From Rhynchosporium graminicola (Eukaryota; Ascomycota; Leotiomycetes; Helotiales; Ploettnerulaceae), in contig FJUW01000014.1 in NCBI GenBank assembly GCA_900074885.1, forward strand, positions 724,095 to 788,094: DNA of 64,000 bases. The letters run 5' to 3'. This document shows positions 11,300-22,507 of the stretch, piece by piece. The position numbers were made by a program, and so were the translations under genes. The notes beneath the pieces are model-generated. The model was not told where the DNA came from. It did no database searches and saw only the letters and a program-made list of their open reading frames with translations. Positions within the stretch are counted from its first letter, which is position 1. Every line of letters begins with the position of its first letter.

Positions 11300-12031
11300 T
11301 TAGACATCCACCAACGACGAGTTCACCTCCTTTGACGAGTCCTGAAACGAGTATGTGTGAAGCTTGATGTCTCGCGAGGGTGGAATCTTGTCGATGGATG
11401 GATCACTCAGTGCTCCGATCGAGATGCCGACAACATCGATTGCTCCAAATCCTTTAGGGTAGGCCAATAGAAGCTCACGAAGCATTGCGTCTGCCTCTTT
11501 GTCATTAGGCGGCGTGGCCAATATTGCCAAGCCCGGTAATCTGATGGCGCTACTTTCAAGCCACGGAGTCCTCTCCTCCAATCCCAGAGACTGCTTGTCT
11601 GGCAATGCTCCCCTAATTGCATCTCTAAGACGGGCCCGAAAGACCCAGAGGCTTGATGGTGACAGTTCGAAGCCTACTCTGAATCGCTCTCCTTTCGTTA
11701 AATCGTGAACAACAAAACTGACAGGGGGGCCGCTGTGCATCTGCATTACTGGTGTCTGGCTTGCTAGCAAAGCGATTTGTTCACGGCACAATTCCAAGTG
11801 TTCCGCTGGTATTCCGCGAATTAAAGGGTTTCCATTCCAGGCGGAAACATCACCTTCTGGCTTGCCTGCCTTACTTCGAAAGTGGTTGACATACAACTGG
11901 TTTATCGCGTTGAATGTCTGGGTTGAGGAAGGTCGAAAGTCGAGGTGGATTGTGAAGATGGACCCAGGCGTAGTTGTCCTGATAGTCGCAGTAGCCTTAC
12001 GAAGAAGCTTCGCCGCAGCCGAATTAGCCAT
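11300..12031 (-). CDS. Unrecognised conserved-looking protein, 243 aa
   Basis: A single frame from ATG at 12031 (MANSAAAKLLRKA) to a stop at 11300. Composition and codon use look genuine. It has alternating strand-like stretches (SIFTIHLDFRP, VSFVVHDLT, RFRVGFELSP, LPGLAILAT) and helices (FNAINQLYVNHF, ADAMLRELLLAYPKGF). The repeated strand-helix pattern and the His residues in TIHLDF and KLHTYSF are loosely like the 2H phosphoesterase/LigT fold. However, the two HxT/S signatures are not properly formed, so I do not assign it. No signal peptide or membrane span is seen. Downstream it is 1.2 kb from the six-TM gene on the same strand; upstream is unannotated sequence. An exon upstream of 12031 cannot be excluded. 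Confidence 0.6.
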   Translation of the reverse strand: MANSAAAKLLRKATATIRTTTPGSIFTIHLDFRPSSTQTFNAINQLYVNHFRSKAGKPEGDVSAWNGNPLIRGIPAEHLELCREQIALLASQTPVMQMHSGPPVSFVVHDLTKGERFRVGFELSPSSLWVFRARLRDAIRGALPDKQSLGLEERTPWLESSAIRLPGLAILATPPNDKEADAMLRELLLAYPKGFGAIDVVGISIGALSDPSIDKIPPSRDIKLHTYSFQDSSKEVNSSLVDV

Positions 12032-13630
12032 GCCTATGGACTATTTTGGAGTATTGGCTACGTCCACCGAAGCGGGGAGATATCTTGCCGTTGTCGAGTT
12101 TGGAGCCGAAGGAGATATGCTAAGGTTCACAACCGCTCACTGCTTTATTACAGTGTCGACTAGAACGACCAAACTTGGCCCGGATGTATAAGCAAGCATC
12201 GATGTGACTTTTGAATTGGATATCTTTGGAACATATTTGTCAGGGTGACAGATGAGATGTAAACACGCGATCATGACTAAGCAATCTGACTAATCATTAT
12301 AACTCTGAATATGAGTCAGTCCAGAACAGCCCTGATCTCCAAACTAACTAGGTACATACGGCTAATTCTAATAACTTCGACCTTGGTATCCGGATAATAG
12401 GTTCGTTTATTGCACGTCGATGATTGCACATCCAAAAAATCAATAGATGCCCGGCAGATACTGCCTCATAACTCAACCCAAGGTAACATACCCAAAGAAA
12501 ATGTTCTAGCTCGCAATCACTGCTTTTGCAGAAGGGACGAATATGTAGTTCATGCGGCCGATGTAAATGTGTACTCGCATATATCAGAGCTCATGAAGCA
12601 TTGTAATTTGTGATTGTTCAGCTTTTAGCATATCTTGATCCACCTTCTTTGACCGTAAGTTAATCTGCACCAATCGGCTACTCAGCAGGCATTTCTATCT
12701 GAGATCTTCGACCATCGCAATTTCCAATCTTTCCACTTGTAGAGGGGCAAACATTTGTTCTCGATGAAATATCACAGAAGGGATCCAATTCTCAAAGCAA
12801 GAAAGAACAGGTCGATGCTCTTGGTGCAAACACCTCAGTCTCCAGCCGCACCCTCTGCATGCAGCAGACTCGTCTGTTACCTTGCTTGTACACGGGTTCG
12901 AATACCTCGTCTGTCTCCTTGATACCACTTCACTTTCCACTCTGAGAGGTTAAGTTCCTGAGATTTTCGCTTATGAGCCATATTTCTTACTTCGGCAGTG
13001 GTAGACCCTATCGCGAATTCGACGGAGGCCTATATTCTCCTCCCCAAAGCCAAATTTAACAACCCGAGCTGCGGGAAGTTTCATTCATCTCAGGCAAAGA
13101 CGTAATTGAAGGTTGACGATGGCAAGATGAATACATAACAGACGAGCTTCTTCTCTGAACTTTGTCGGTTTCAGCTGCTACTAAAGGAATGGGAACAATT
13201 CGTAGGTTGGTTGTGGAATTATAACTCTTGGAATACATGATCAGCTGGAAGCTTTCTAGACTCCCTCGCCGGTGCCAGTTTGTTGGGGTGTATCTCATAA
13301 GCGTTCATGTGAAACTATTGAAAGTGTGAATGAATAAGAAATAACTTGCTGGTCGAGAACTGTGCGTACAAGGCTTGATCAGCTGGTAATAAAATAAAGC
13401 GATAGATCTAATCAAATGATACTGTAGAGTCAATTAGTTTTGGCTGGAGATAGGCACCGATGAGTTACTCAGAAGCCTCGGTATCGATGGGGCCTCAATG
13501 AGAAAGCAGTGTGAGCGTTCGATGGTACACTTTCCACGAGTCAGCCGTGTACATGATAGATCGCAGCACGTAGATGAGAAGCTCACATTATGAACTCAAG
13601 ACCGTTAGAGCGCATACAGTAACTGATCTT
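12032..13630. other. Intergenic, fragments only
   Basis: There are several frames of 60-80 codons (12410-12613 +, 12695-12940 -, 13056-13298 -). The 12695-12940 frame has a CRGCGWRLRCLHQEH stretch that looks Cys/His-rich, but no flanking exon supports it. Base composition is still that of the gene-bearing arm. The region may contain decayed parts of the gene interrupted at 13,850. Confidence 0.4.
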
Positions 13631-13850
13631 CTACATCCCCACTTGGAGTAAGAGATCTCGCTCCGACCTCATATACCCAGGATCGTCATATTTATTCCAG
13701 AACATCATTGAAAAGATCCGAAGCCCAACCATTTCGATGTCATCTAAGCCTCTTTCGAGTTGAAGCCGAGCTTCCATCGACACCGCATCTGCGTCCTTAA
13801 CACAATCACCAGTCTACAACATTATCTTGGGCCTGTATCTCAGGTCTTTC
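13631..13850 (-). pseudogene. 3' part of a host reading frame split by Copia element A
   Basis: Read on the minus strand, the sequence from the target duplication to TAG at 13633-13631 is open and protein-like (MEARLQLERGLDDIEMV, then LRIFSMMFWNKYDDPGYMR), apart from one TAG at 13816-13814. It continues in the same phase the frame that ends at 57748 on the other side of the retrotransposon block; joined, the two sides make 139 codons including the final stop. I do not recognise the family. The internal TAG could be a RIP-type CAG to TAG change or the real end of the upstream frame. Confidence 0.5.
13846..13850. repeat. Target-site duplication of element A (left copy)
   Basis: CTTTC directly precedes the LTR start TGTTG. 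The same five bases follow the far LTR at 57748-57752. Confidence 0.9.
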
Positions 13851-14094
13851 TGTTGTATTTGAATTCGATGGAGGTTCAATTTCTATAGGAGGAAGTAGCT
13901 ATATATATAGGTATCTGTATAGTAATCCAAGTAATCCAAGTACGTATCTTACGTACTATCTCCGGTACTTCCGGTACTAGCAAATTAGTTAAGTACGCTA
14001 TTCAACTCCGGTACTTCCGGTACCTTCAGGACGTTGAATACGCTACTCCGTACTATACTTAGTACTATACTGCTAGCACTACCTATACTTAACA
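13851..14094 (-). repeat. Element A LTR (3' LTR in element sense)
   Basis: It begins TGTTG and ends TTAACA on the plus strand, 244 bp, same length as its partner. An 18-base unit CTCCGGTACTTCCGGTAC occurs twice (13960-13977 and 14006-14023). Confidence 0.92.
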
Positions 14095-14104
14095 GCCCCC
14101 TTAC
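14095..14104 (-). promoter_or_regulatory. Element A polypurine tract
   Basis: GTAAGGGGGC on the minus strand abuts the LTR, as expected for the plus-strand primer. It fixes the element's orientation. Confidence 0.7.
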
Positions 14105-14681
14105 TTCATACCATAGAACCCTACAAAACCACCGCCTATAGCCCTAGCTACTACTTCCCTAGGAAGTCACGAATACACCTCTTAAAGGCTATATTCGGTA
14201 GAGGTTTTATCAGTATATCAGCTATTATCTCCGTAGTATTCAGATATTCAATACTGATTATACCCTAATTTACTAGTTACCTGATATAGTAGTATCTGAC
14301 CTCAATATGCTTCGACTTTGCATAAGCTACAGGGTCCTTTATAAGCGCAATACAAGCTATATTATCGCTATAAATAGGTACTGACAGACCTATAGATAGG
14401 TATTACGTATACCCTAATTCGATCAGAAGTCCTCTGATCCACATTCTTATTTTGCAAGCTTCTATAGCTACTATATACTCTTATTAACTAGTAGAGAGTG
14501 CTATAGACCTCTGCTTAGTACTAGACTATATAACTAGTCTATTATTCAAGGTAAATATATACCCTGAAGTCGATAATCGATCTTCTAAGTCTCCGGCGTA
14601 ATCGGTATTATAGAAACCTTATAATTTAACTCCCGGGGAGTTAGATTCACCCCCTAATTTGAGCTTCTAATTCTTAGTACC
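14105..14681 (-). pseudogene. Element A RNase H remnant
   Basis: The minus strand reads IYSDNIACIALIKDPVAYAK, then SKHIEVRYYYIR, and after two stops GIISIEYLNTTEIIADILIK and PLPNIAFKR. This is the C-terminal RNase H of Copia polyproteins (SKHI-x-RYH-x-IR and T-x2-x-AD-x-LTK motifs). The stops are TAA/TAG at positions expected for Gln and Gln/Trp. Confidence 0.85.
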
Positions 14682-14686
14682 CTTAA

Positions 14687-14888
14687 TATAACGACACAAG
14701 ACTCAAGGCGGTATACAAGCAAGAATAAACAAGTAGGGAGGCTAAGAGCGATCTTATATAGTCTAGTACGAAGGAAACAGAAAGATATAGAGCTCTGAAG
14801 GAGTCTGCACCTTCTATATATATAAGAAGAATATACCTAAGGCACCGATACTAGCCCGTATCTGCTACGTATACTATACGCTATTATA
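14687..14888 (-). repeat. E1 LTR, left
   Basis: 202 bp, plus-strand start TATAACGACACAAG and end ATTATA; both terminal dinucleotides are RIP-converted. Confidence 0.9.
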
Positions 14889-14905
14889 TTACCCCCTTCT
14901 AAGAT

Positions 14906-14927
14906 AAAGGCTCGCCCTCGAGCCTTT
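14906..14927. other. Hairpin beside the E1 polypurine tract
   Basis: AAAGGCTCG-CCCT-CGAGCCTTT: a perfect 9-bp stem with a four-base loop, 17 bp from the LTR. The core stem recurs in E2, E3, C1 and C2. Confidence 0.75.
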
Positions 14928-16691
14928 AAAGGTAAACAAAAAACAAAAGAAAAGATAGTCAAATTAAGTCGAATTCTAAATAAAATCTAAGTAATTATTA
15001 ATCTAAAGCGTAAGACGTAAATCACTCCTTCTTCGTCTTTAATATCGGATAATCGCCCTTATAGTAAAAATACTTCTTATAATAGAAAAAATATACTTCC
15101 TCGATAGGTATTAAGAGCTCAGAAGACGTACTAACTATCGGTAGAGCTAGAGTAGCTCGAGGAATTAAAAGTAGTCGAGAGAGTTCTAAATCGAGTGCCG
15201 TAAGAGAAGAGACTATAGCTAAATAATTAGTCTTCTAAGAGTACTTAATTAGAGCGGTAGCTATACGTAGCCGTATAGTAAGCTTCGGCTAGAAGTAAAA
15301 GTACTACTCTGATTCAGCTATACCTCCGAGAATTACCGAGCTTTAGAACTTTATACGGAATTATAAAAAGGACTCCTTTTTTATTAAAAGCTTATAAAAT
15401 TCGGTCTGATATTACTCCGTTTCGAGTCCGGAAAAGTAATAAGAAGCGAGTACTAAAATTATCTCTTTAATAGAGGAGAAAAGCATAATTTCCGAGAGAT
15501 ACTATAGTTCTAAGTAACCTCTTATAAAGCTAGAAGTAAAGCTCTAGACTAGCGCTTTATAAGCACGCGTAGTCGGGTATTAGTCTAAATTAACTTCTAG
15601 TTAATCCTAAATAAAAGTACGCTATTAGCTAAAAGATAAGTTAATCCTTATATTAAGATTATTAATACTTTTAGTTAGTTACGACTTACTAGAGGTCTAT
15701 AAATTATTAATTAAAGAGCGTTTAAGGGTAAGTTCTATTAGTAATTATAATACTAAGTTTACTAAAGGTCTAAGGTTTACTAAAGGTCTAGAGTTTATCG
15801 ATTATACCTAAGTATATAAAAACTTAGTAAATATCTATTCGATACGACTAATACTAATAGAAAGCTCTCGAGTAGTCGATTCTATCTGTAATTAATAGTC
15901 TTTAATTAATTAAAGTAATTCTATAATAAGTATAGAATCAGAGGAGCTATAAGAGTATTCCGGTGAAGCTATAAGAGCTAGCTAAGCTTTCTTAGGAGGT
16001 ATAGTATTAGGTAAGCGAGGCTAAGCGAAAGTAATAGAATACTTAAAAGTTATAAAAGAAGCAAAAGTCGAAATCGAATTCTAAAGAAGCTAAAAGATTA
16101 AAAAGAGTTAGATATCTTTATTAAGTAGATATAGAAAGTATTAAATTAAAAGTTCTAGTAGAAAGAGGTTAATTCTACTAAAGGGGATAAATTATACTAG
16201 AGTATAAGGATTATAAGTCGAATTCTGATAATTTCCGCTAAAGTAATAAGCTACTTTATCTTAGTCTAAAAGTAAGGTTTTTCGCTATTAGAGTTACTTT
16301 CAGAAAGTTAAAGTTAAGTAAAGGGATAATAAATATTAAAGCTTATAAGGAAGTTTCTACTTAAAATTCGTCTGCTATTTTATTTCATACGTATAAAAGA
16401 ATAAGTTTCGAAGTATCTAAGAGTAACTTCGTAATAATATTAGTACTTCTAAAGCTGAATTACGTTCAAATTCCTAGCTATCCGAGAGATCTCTAGAATC
16501 TTAGCTCTTTTGAAAACCTAACTATCGAATTCGTAATTAATAGTACTAATTATTTCTATATAATTCCGAAAATCTAAGATAAGTAGAGATAACTTAGCGA
16601 AGAGCTCCCTAATAGTCGTACATATAAATCGAGTTTTCTAAGTAAGATATTATTTAATATTATCTTTAGTAGTCTTAATCTTTCTATTTAA

Positions 16692-16893
16692 TATAATGAT
16701 ATAAGACTTAAGGTAGTATATAAGTAAGAATAAATAAGTAGGGAGGCTAAGAGCGATCTTATATAATCTAGTACGAAGGAAACAGAAAGATATAAAGCTC
16801 TGAAGGAGTCTGTATCTTCTATATATATAAGGAGGGTATGCCTAAGGCACCGATACTGGCCCGTATCTGCCACGTATACCATGCGCTGTCACA
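16692..16893 (-). repeat. E1 LTR, right
   Basis: 202 bp, ending GCTGTCACA intact at the outer edge; the inner edge TATAATG is mutated. Confidence 0.9.
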
Positions 16894-16898
16894 CTTAA

Positions 16899-17675
16899 TA
16901 TACCTTATAGTACAGGTCTATGAATTTCGGTGCCGTATCGCCGGGTTACTACAAAACCTTAATAATTACCTAATAGAGTATAATATATTAAATCTCGTAC
17001 TACGTACTAACTATATAGTAGTACTAATAGCACTCTAGTACTCTGATTAATCAGTTAACTCCTCTCCTAGTTCTGAAGCTATATAAGCATTTCGATCAGA
17101 ATCAGGTATATTAACTATACTCGCTTCCTGAAGTCGGAACCTTTCTAGTATACTGTTTATATAGACCTCCTAGTCTAACTATAGTATACGCTTCTTTCTA
17201 TCTCTAGTAACTCTTATACTAAGAATCACCTATACTTCTCTAAGGTCTTTGATCTCCTATAGAGCTCTAATAGCGTCTATAGTACTCTATACTTTCTAGA
17301 GATCTTTTCTAATAACTAGTATATTATCGATATAAAGGAGTATAATCTCTCCTCTCTCCTTATTAATAAATATGCTAGATTTATTGAAAATAGGTTCAAA
17401 ACCTAGTATTTTCAACCCCTTATAGCCGGTAATATACTACTCTCTTTTAGACTATTTCAGCCCGTATAAGGCTAATAAGAGTAGTAGTACTTGCTAGTTT
17501 ATAATTCTAATAGCTTTCCGAAGAGCCTCAGTAGGTCTTATATAGACCTTAGTATATAGTTCAGCCCTTAGATAAGCTGAAACTATATTATATTAATAGT
17601 ATTCCAGGTCCCCTTACGCTACTATAGCTAGTACTATACGTAGGCTTTCTATCTTCAAAGTAAGGCTAAAGGTTT
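16899..17675 (-). pseudogene. Element A reverse transcriptase remnant
   Basis: Between E1 and B1 the minus strand carries Copia RT sequence, including LLYIDNILVI at about 17305-17345. This is the YVDDMLI catalytic box with the second Asp codon changed to Asn (GAT to AAT), plus multiple stops. Sequence is continuous with the integrase-RT part beyond B1. Confidence 0.75.
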
Positions 17676-17680
17676 CCAGG

Positions 17681-17862
17681 TGTAATGATCACTTAGTACG
17701 CTGAGGTAAATAGGCATAATGGAATAGTAGAATAGTCGCTAGAGGTTCGCTAGTAATAATCTGGTTAATATAGAGATTAATTACTAAGGAGAGAAGGTTC
17801 TTCCTTCCTCTCTAATTCTGAAATACAGGAGTAGGAGGCACTAGGCGTATAGACCTATTATA
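17681..17862 (-). repeat. B1 LTR, left (3' LTR)
   Basis: 182 bp. The outer end TGTAATG is intact; the inner end is mutated to ATTATA. Confidence 0.92.
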
Positions 17863-18129
17863 ATATCTCCCCTCTTAAATACTTCTGTTCTAGAAGTGAA
17901 GGTATTAAAATACCCTAGCTAGCGATAATCTAGCGAGGCGCCGGCGAGGCATTCCTTTCAGGATTCACCTTTATTCAAATTCTTCTTTATTATTAATAAG
18001 GTAGGAATATAAGGTATAGCGCTAGGTAACTCCTTTATATAACTCTTAACTTTCTCTCTTCTCTCCCTCTTTAAATAACTAATAATAATAATATTATACG
18101 TAGGTTATAACCTAATATACTAAATACCG

Positions 18130-18990
18130 CTAACTTGACCTTTTAGCTCTTAAAAAGAACCTTCGTAAGCGCGCTACTAGTAGTTCGCTTAAAGATACCT
18201 TTCCTTCTAGTAATACTTTCACCCCTATTAATAAGGGAAAAACCGTAATCGCTAGCGGGTTATCGACTAAGCGCTAGCGAGCCGAAGACGATAACAAGGA
18301 TACTGAAGGCGAGCCGAGCTAAGATAATAGCCCTTCTGCTTATTACGATAAGACTCTTTATACTAGTTGAAAGAATATATAGATAAAGTCGAAAGCTTAT
18401 ACTAAGGTAAACGAGGAGATACTATATCCGGAGACTTACCTGCGATACGCCGGCGAGTATACTTTATTCCCTGAGTTGAAGTGCACTTTAGCTCCTAACT
18501 CTATTACTAGTAAGTATATAGACTATATTAAAAAGGGTAAATCTTATAAGGATATAAGTATAAATTTCCTCTCTCTAGCGAATACTTAGCTAATAGCTAG
18601 CGAGGTTCTAGCTATCCTAATAAGTATTCTTAGCTAACTATAAGATATAGCTTTAAAAGTAGTAATAAGCGAGAGTTCTAGAGAAATATTAAAGATTACC
18701 TAAGCACGCTTTAATATAGAGAAGAAGCGGGCTAATCACACTTCTAAAGTTAGTAATACTATAGCTATTAAATCTCCTTAGAAGCTAGTTATTAATTCTA
18801 ATACCGAGCTATCCTCTAGTATTATATCGGCGATCTCTGAGGTATCTAGGTATACGCTGCGCTCTATAGCTAAAGTTACTACTACTATTAATATTATAAA
18901 TACTACTCTTCTAGAGGAAATTCGTAATCTCTATATAATATGAATCACTCTCTCTAGCGAGCTCCCTACTAATCTTCAGTAAAGGACTTC
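18130..18990 (+). pseudogene. Antisense ORF of family B (copy in B1)
   Basis: Opposite to the element's own coding strand, between pol and the 3' LTR, one plus-strand frame runs for more than 250 codons interrupted only by TAG/TAA/TGA of RIP type. Segments include NTFTPINKGKT, YPETYLRYAGEYTLFPELK, CTLAPNSITSKYIDYIKKGK and SRYTLRSIAKVTTTINIIN. The same frame is conserved in B2 at about 34960-35870, where fewer stops remain. C1 is inserted into it at 18990. The product is rich in Lys, Ser and Thr, with no recognised domain. Confidence 0.6.
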
Positions 18991-19225
18991 TGTGACGACT
19001 GGTCAGGTTTAGAGGTCTCTCCCTATTAGTAGAAACACTTACTGCTAAGCGAGATTACACGAGTAGAGTTTGGGGGCCCCTTTTCATATATATACTTCTA
19101 TTCTCTCTCTACTTCTTCACTCCTTAGTTATAGATTCTTAAGTGATTCTTACTACTTCATATTTATAGTAATATGAGGTCTTATTACTTAGGTAGTTTTG
19201 AGACCTTTCTAGAGTAAGCGTTATA
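18991..19225 (+). repeat. C1 5' LTR
   Basis: It starts TGTGACGACTGG (intact) and ends GCGTTATA, RIP-changed from GCGTCACA as seen at the other LTR. Confidence 0.92.
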
Positions 19226-19288
19226 TTATCTATAACTCTTTTACTTACGTCTAGGAAGATAGTAAATATCTACTCATATTATACCTCT

Positions 19289-22200
19289 ATGCCTAGAGCT
19301 ACTAAACGCAGGAGACTACGCTATACGGAGAAGGCCTATACTAAGTATAAACTTAAAGAATAGCACCTAAACCGAAGTAACCTAAGTCCGATAAATCGAC
19401 TACTAGTTCTCCGACTCCCTCTACCTCCTATTCTTCGGCGACTCGTAATACTCGCCGTAACTCACCTCTCTCTATAGTAGAGAGTACTCGCGATAACGCC
19501 TCGTCCTAGTTAAGCTCCCTAACTCCTACTATAATTAATAAACTTACCGAGTCGCTAAACCTCCCCGATAATACCCTTATATTAATAGTAACTATAAGTA
19601 ACTTATAGGAAGACTATGCTTACTAGCTATAAGAGGTAGAAAGGAAGCTCGCAGAGGAGAGATAATTAAACGCTAACCTATCTATAGAACTACGCTAATT
19701 ACGGGACGAGTTCCTAGAACTACGCTAGTTAACTACCTAGCGCTCTACTAAGTCTATATCGTTTGATAATATTTAATCGCGTATAATACTATTACTATTA
19801 ATTAAAGAAGATAACGCTACTCTTACGCTTAATAATTATCATCGAGAATAATCTACCGGAGGAATATTATTAATATTATACGCTACGCGTATAGAGAAGA
19901 TACCGAACCTTCTAAATAAGCTCTCTAATAGAATCGACTACTCTCTAAAACTCTAGGAAGTGCAGATACGTAACGCCCTCTAGCGCTACTCTAGCTACTT
20001 TATCGATAAAGATTACCGTAAAGATTAGTTACTTAACTAAACGGAAGGAATAGCTAGAACCTACCTAGAACCCTTATTCTTAGAACTAGAATATAACGAA
20101 GAAGGCAGTATAATCGATTCACTCGATATAATCACTTAACTTATCTCCTTCTTATCTAATCTATACGACTAATAAACTATAAGAGCTAGCTATTCTGCGT
20201 TAAAGATAAATTATAAGTAGACCTTCTAGACGTTTTACTACGAGTTTCGTACGCTAGCTCGTAAAGCTAGAGTAAACGATCAATCGACTCTGAAAATAGA
20301 CTTATAGGAGAAGCTACCTATACGGCTACGGAAATAGCTCTTCTAATAGTACCGAACGTTAAGAACACTAGAAGAATACGTTAAGGCTATATAAGCTAAA
20401 GACTAAGGTTAATTTATTGAAAAGACCTACTATTCCGAGTCTTCAGCTAAGGCTAGCGCGACTCGGGAACGCCCTATAAATACCTCCTCCTAGCGCTGTA
20501 GTACTAACTCCTCTTCTTATCTATAAATTAGTCTTCCTACGCCCGAGAACACTAGTGCGACTAGTAAACAAGTACTATACTCTATACGAAACGATACGCC
20601 TCGTATATAATCGCTAGCGAATACTCCTTGTTACTTTACGCTTACCTTATACTCACGCTTATCGTTAGCTCGACCTAACACTCCGTATCGAATTAACGCA
20701 ATTAACGCTAATAACGACGTTAATAGCGAGCCAGAAGATAATAACGATAAAGAAACGTATAATGATACCTAGGAGTATATTAAACCGCTAGTAAAAGACT
20801 ACGCCTAGGGAAAGACTCCTTCCTAGGTAGTATACGAGATATGCGATATCTTAACCTTACGAAGCTTCTTAGTAGTTAATCGTTTACTACACGTGCTACT
20901 CTTACTAAGAATAGACTCTCGTATAAGCTACCCGCACTTCTCGATTCTAGAGCTAATAGATACTATTTTATTAATTGTTCTTTTCTCAAATCCCTTTCCT
21001 TCTTCTTAAAACCTTTAATTCACCTTCTACTAAACGTAATTCCTATTAAAGGCTTTAATAGCGTTAATAGTAGTACTATTAGTCACTATACGATACTTAA
21101 TTTAATAGTAGATCGTCGTGTTCAAGTATTTACCCCCTTTCTTATTACTACTCTCGGAAACTACGATATTATACTCGGAAGGACCTAGCTTTCGGAATAT
21201 TAAGTACTCTTAGATACCTCTAAATAATAGATTATTTAGCTACTATATACTCCTCCTAGTAATATTTATAGCTCTCCGATCGAGATCAAGGACTTACGTA
21301 AATACTATACCTAGTAGCGCTACTAATACGACGCTAACGAACGAAACGAACGCCTTGATTAGTTCTAGGAAGCGTACGAGGAATAGCGAAGCGCAGCTAA
21401 CTCTCTTATTAATATTCGAGCTATTATTAACTCTATCTCTATTATTAAATGACTATTACTAGCTCGGAAGTGTATTTCTAGGGAGACTTATAGCTATAAA
21501 AATATCTAAAACTCTCCCCTAGAGAGTATTCCATAGGTAACTAACCCTCTATTACTACTGCCGATTAGTTAGGACTGTTTCTCCGGTGTTCATACTACTT
21601 ATTATAGATACGATAAGCCTAAGTGTTTATTACTTAAAGAATAAGAATAAAGTAGTAAAAAGAAGTCTTTATACTCTAGAGAAGCTACTGATATACGGCC
21701 GAAGTACATACGATTCAGCGATATTATCGCTTATATCCCGCGTGAATCTCTACTTTAACTCTAATTAGAAGTCTCTACGTTAAAGACCTACGTATAAGAT
21801 TACGCCCGTGTAATTCATACTATAGATTAATAGTTACTCGGAATACCGTCTCGCGACTTAATAGAAGCTACTTAAAATATAAAAATAGCTATTACGATAT
21901 TTCGGAAGTGATAAAGATCACCTTATATACTCAGACCTCTTCTAGAGCCTCCTGCGCTAGAGATTTACACGATTAGCGGCCTAGCTTTCTATCTCTTATA
22001 TAAACGCTAGAAGTCTTCTAATAATAAGATCTTCTCTATTACTCTTCACGAGATAAATAAGCTTCTTAACGACTAAATTATAGTTTAGTAACGTAATATT
22101 ATTATCGTATCTTTAACTATCGACCTTACGGAACGTCGCAAAACCGCTTAGTAATTTACTATTAGCTTAAGCGAATTAGATTCAGAACTATAGATCCCTT

Positions 22201-22507
22201 ACGAGTATAGCTAGTAGGTATATATCTTTTCTAAGGAAGCTAGCGATATTCTCCCTCCTTATCGCTTATACGATCACCGAATTAAGCTTAAGGAAAGGGC
22301 TAAGAAGAACCTCAAATACTCCCTCTTATATAAGATATCAGCTAAAGAACTTAAAGTCGTTAAGGCGTATATTACTAATAACTTAGCTAAAGGTTTTATT
22401 AAACCTTCTTAAGTACTATACGCTATACTTATTCTTTTCGTTAAGAAAACTAATAGAAGTCTAAGATTCTATATCGACTTTCGCGCACTTAATAACCTCA
22501 CGAGGAA
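19289..22507 (+). pseudogene. C1 gag, protease and start of RT
   Basis: The frame begins MPRATKRRRLRYTEKAYTKY at 19289, identical in register to C2's start at 50782 (minus). The gag segment is charged and helical (ERKLAEER, IEKIPNLLNKLSNRIDYSL, RTYLEPLFLELEYNEEGS), with Trp/Gln codons as stops. The end reads KKTNRSLRFYIDFRALNNLT, the Gypsy RT block 1 motif, directly before the gap at 22508. Confidence 0.8.

Larger units (their letters stand above)
14687..16893 (-). mobile_element. Element E1: short non-autonomous LTR element
   Basis: It is flanked by CTTAA (14682-14686 and 16894-16898), with 202-bp LTRs at 14687-14888 and 16692-16893. Orientation is minus, judged from the polypurine tract (GAAGGGGGTAA on the minus strand) beside the left LTR. 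The 1.8 kb interior shows no RT, integrase or protease motif. A minus-strand frame near the 5' end reads gag-like (RELFAKLSLLILDFRNYIEI, INYEFDS) with few stops. It sits inside Copia element A, between its RNase H and RT. Confidence 0.85.
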
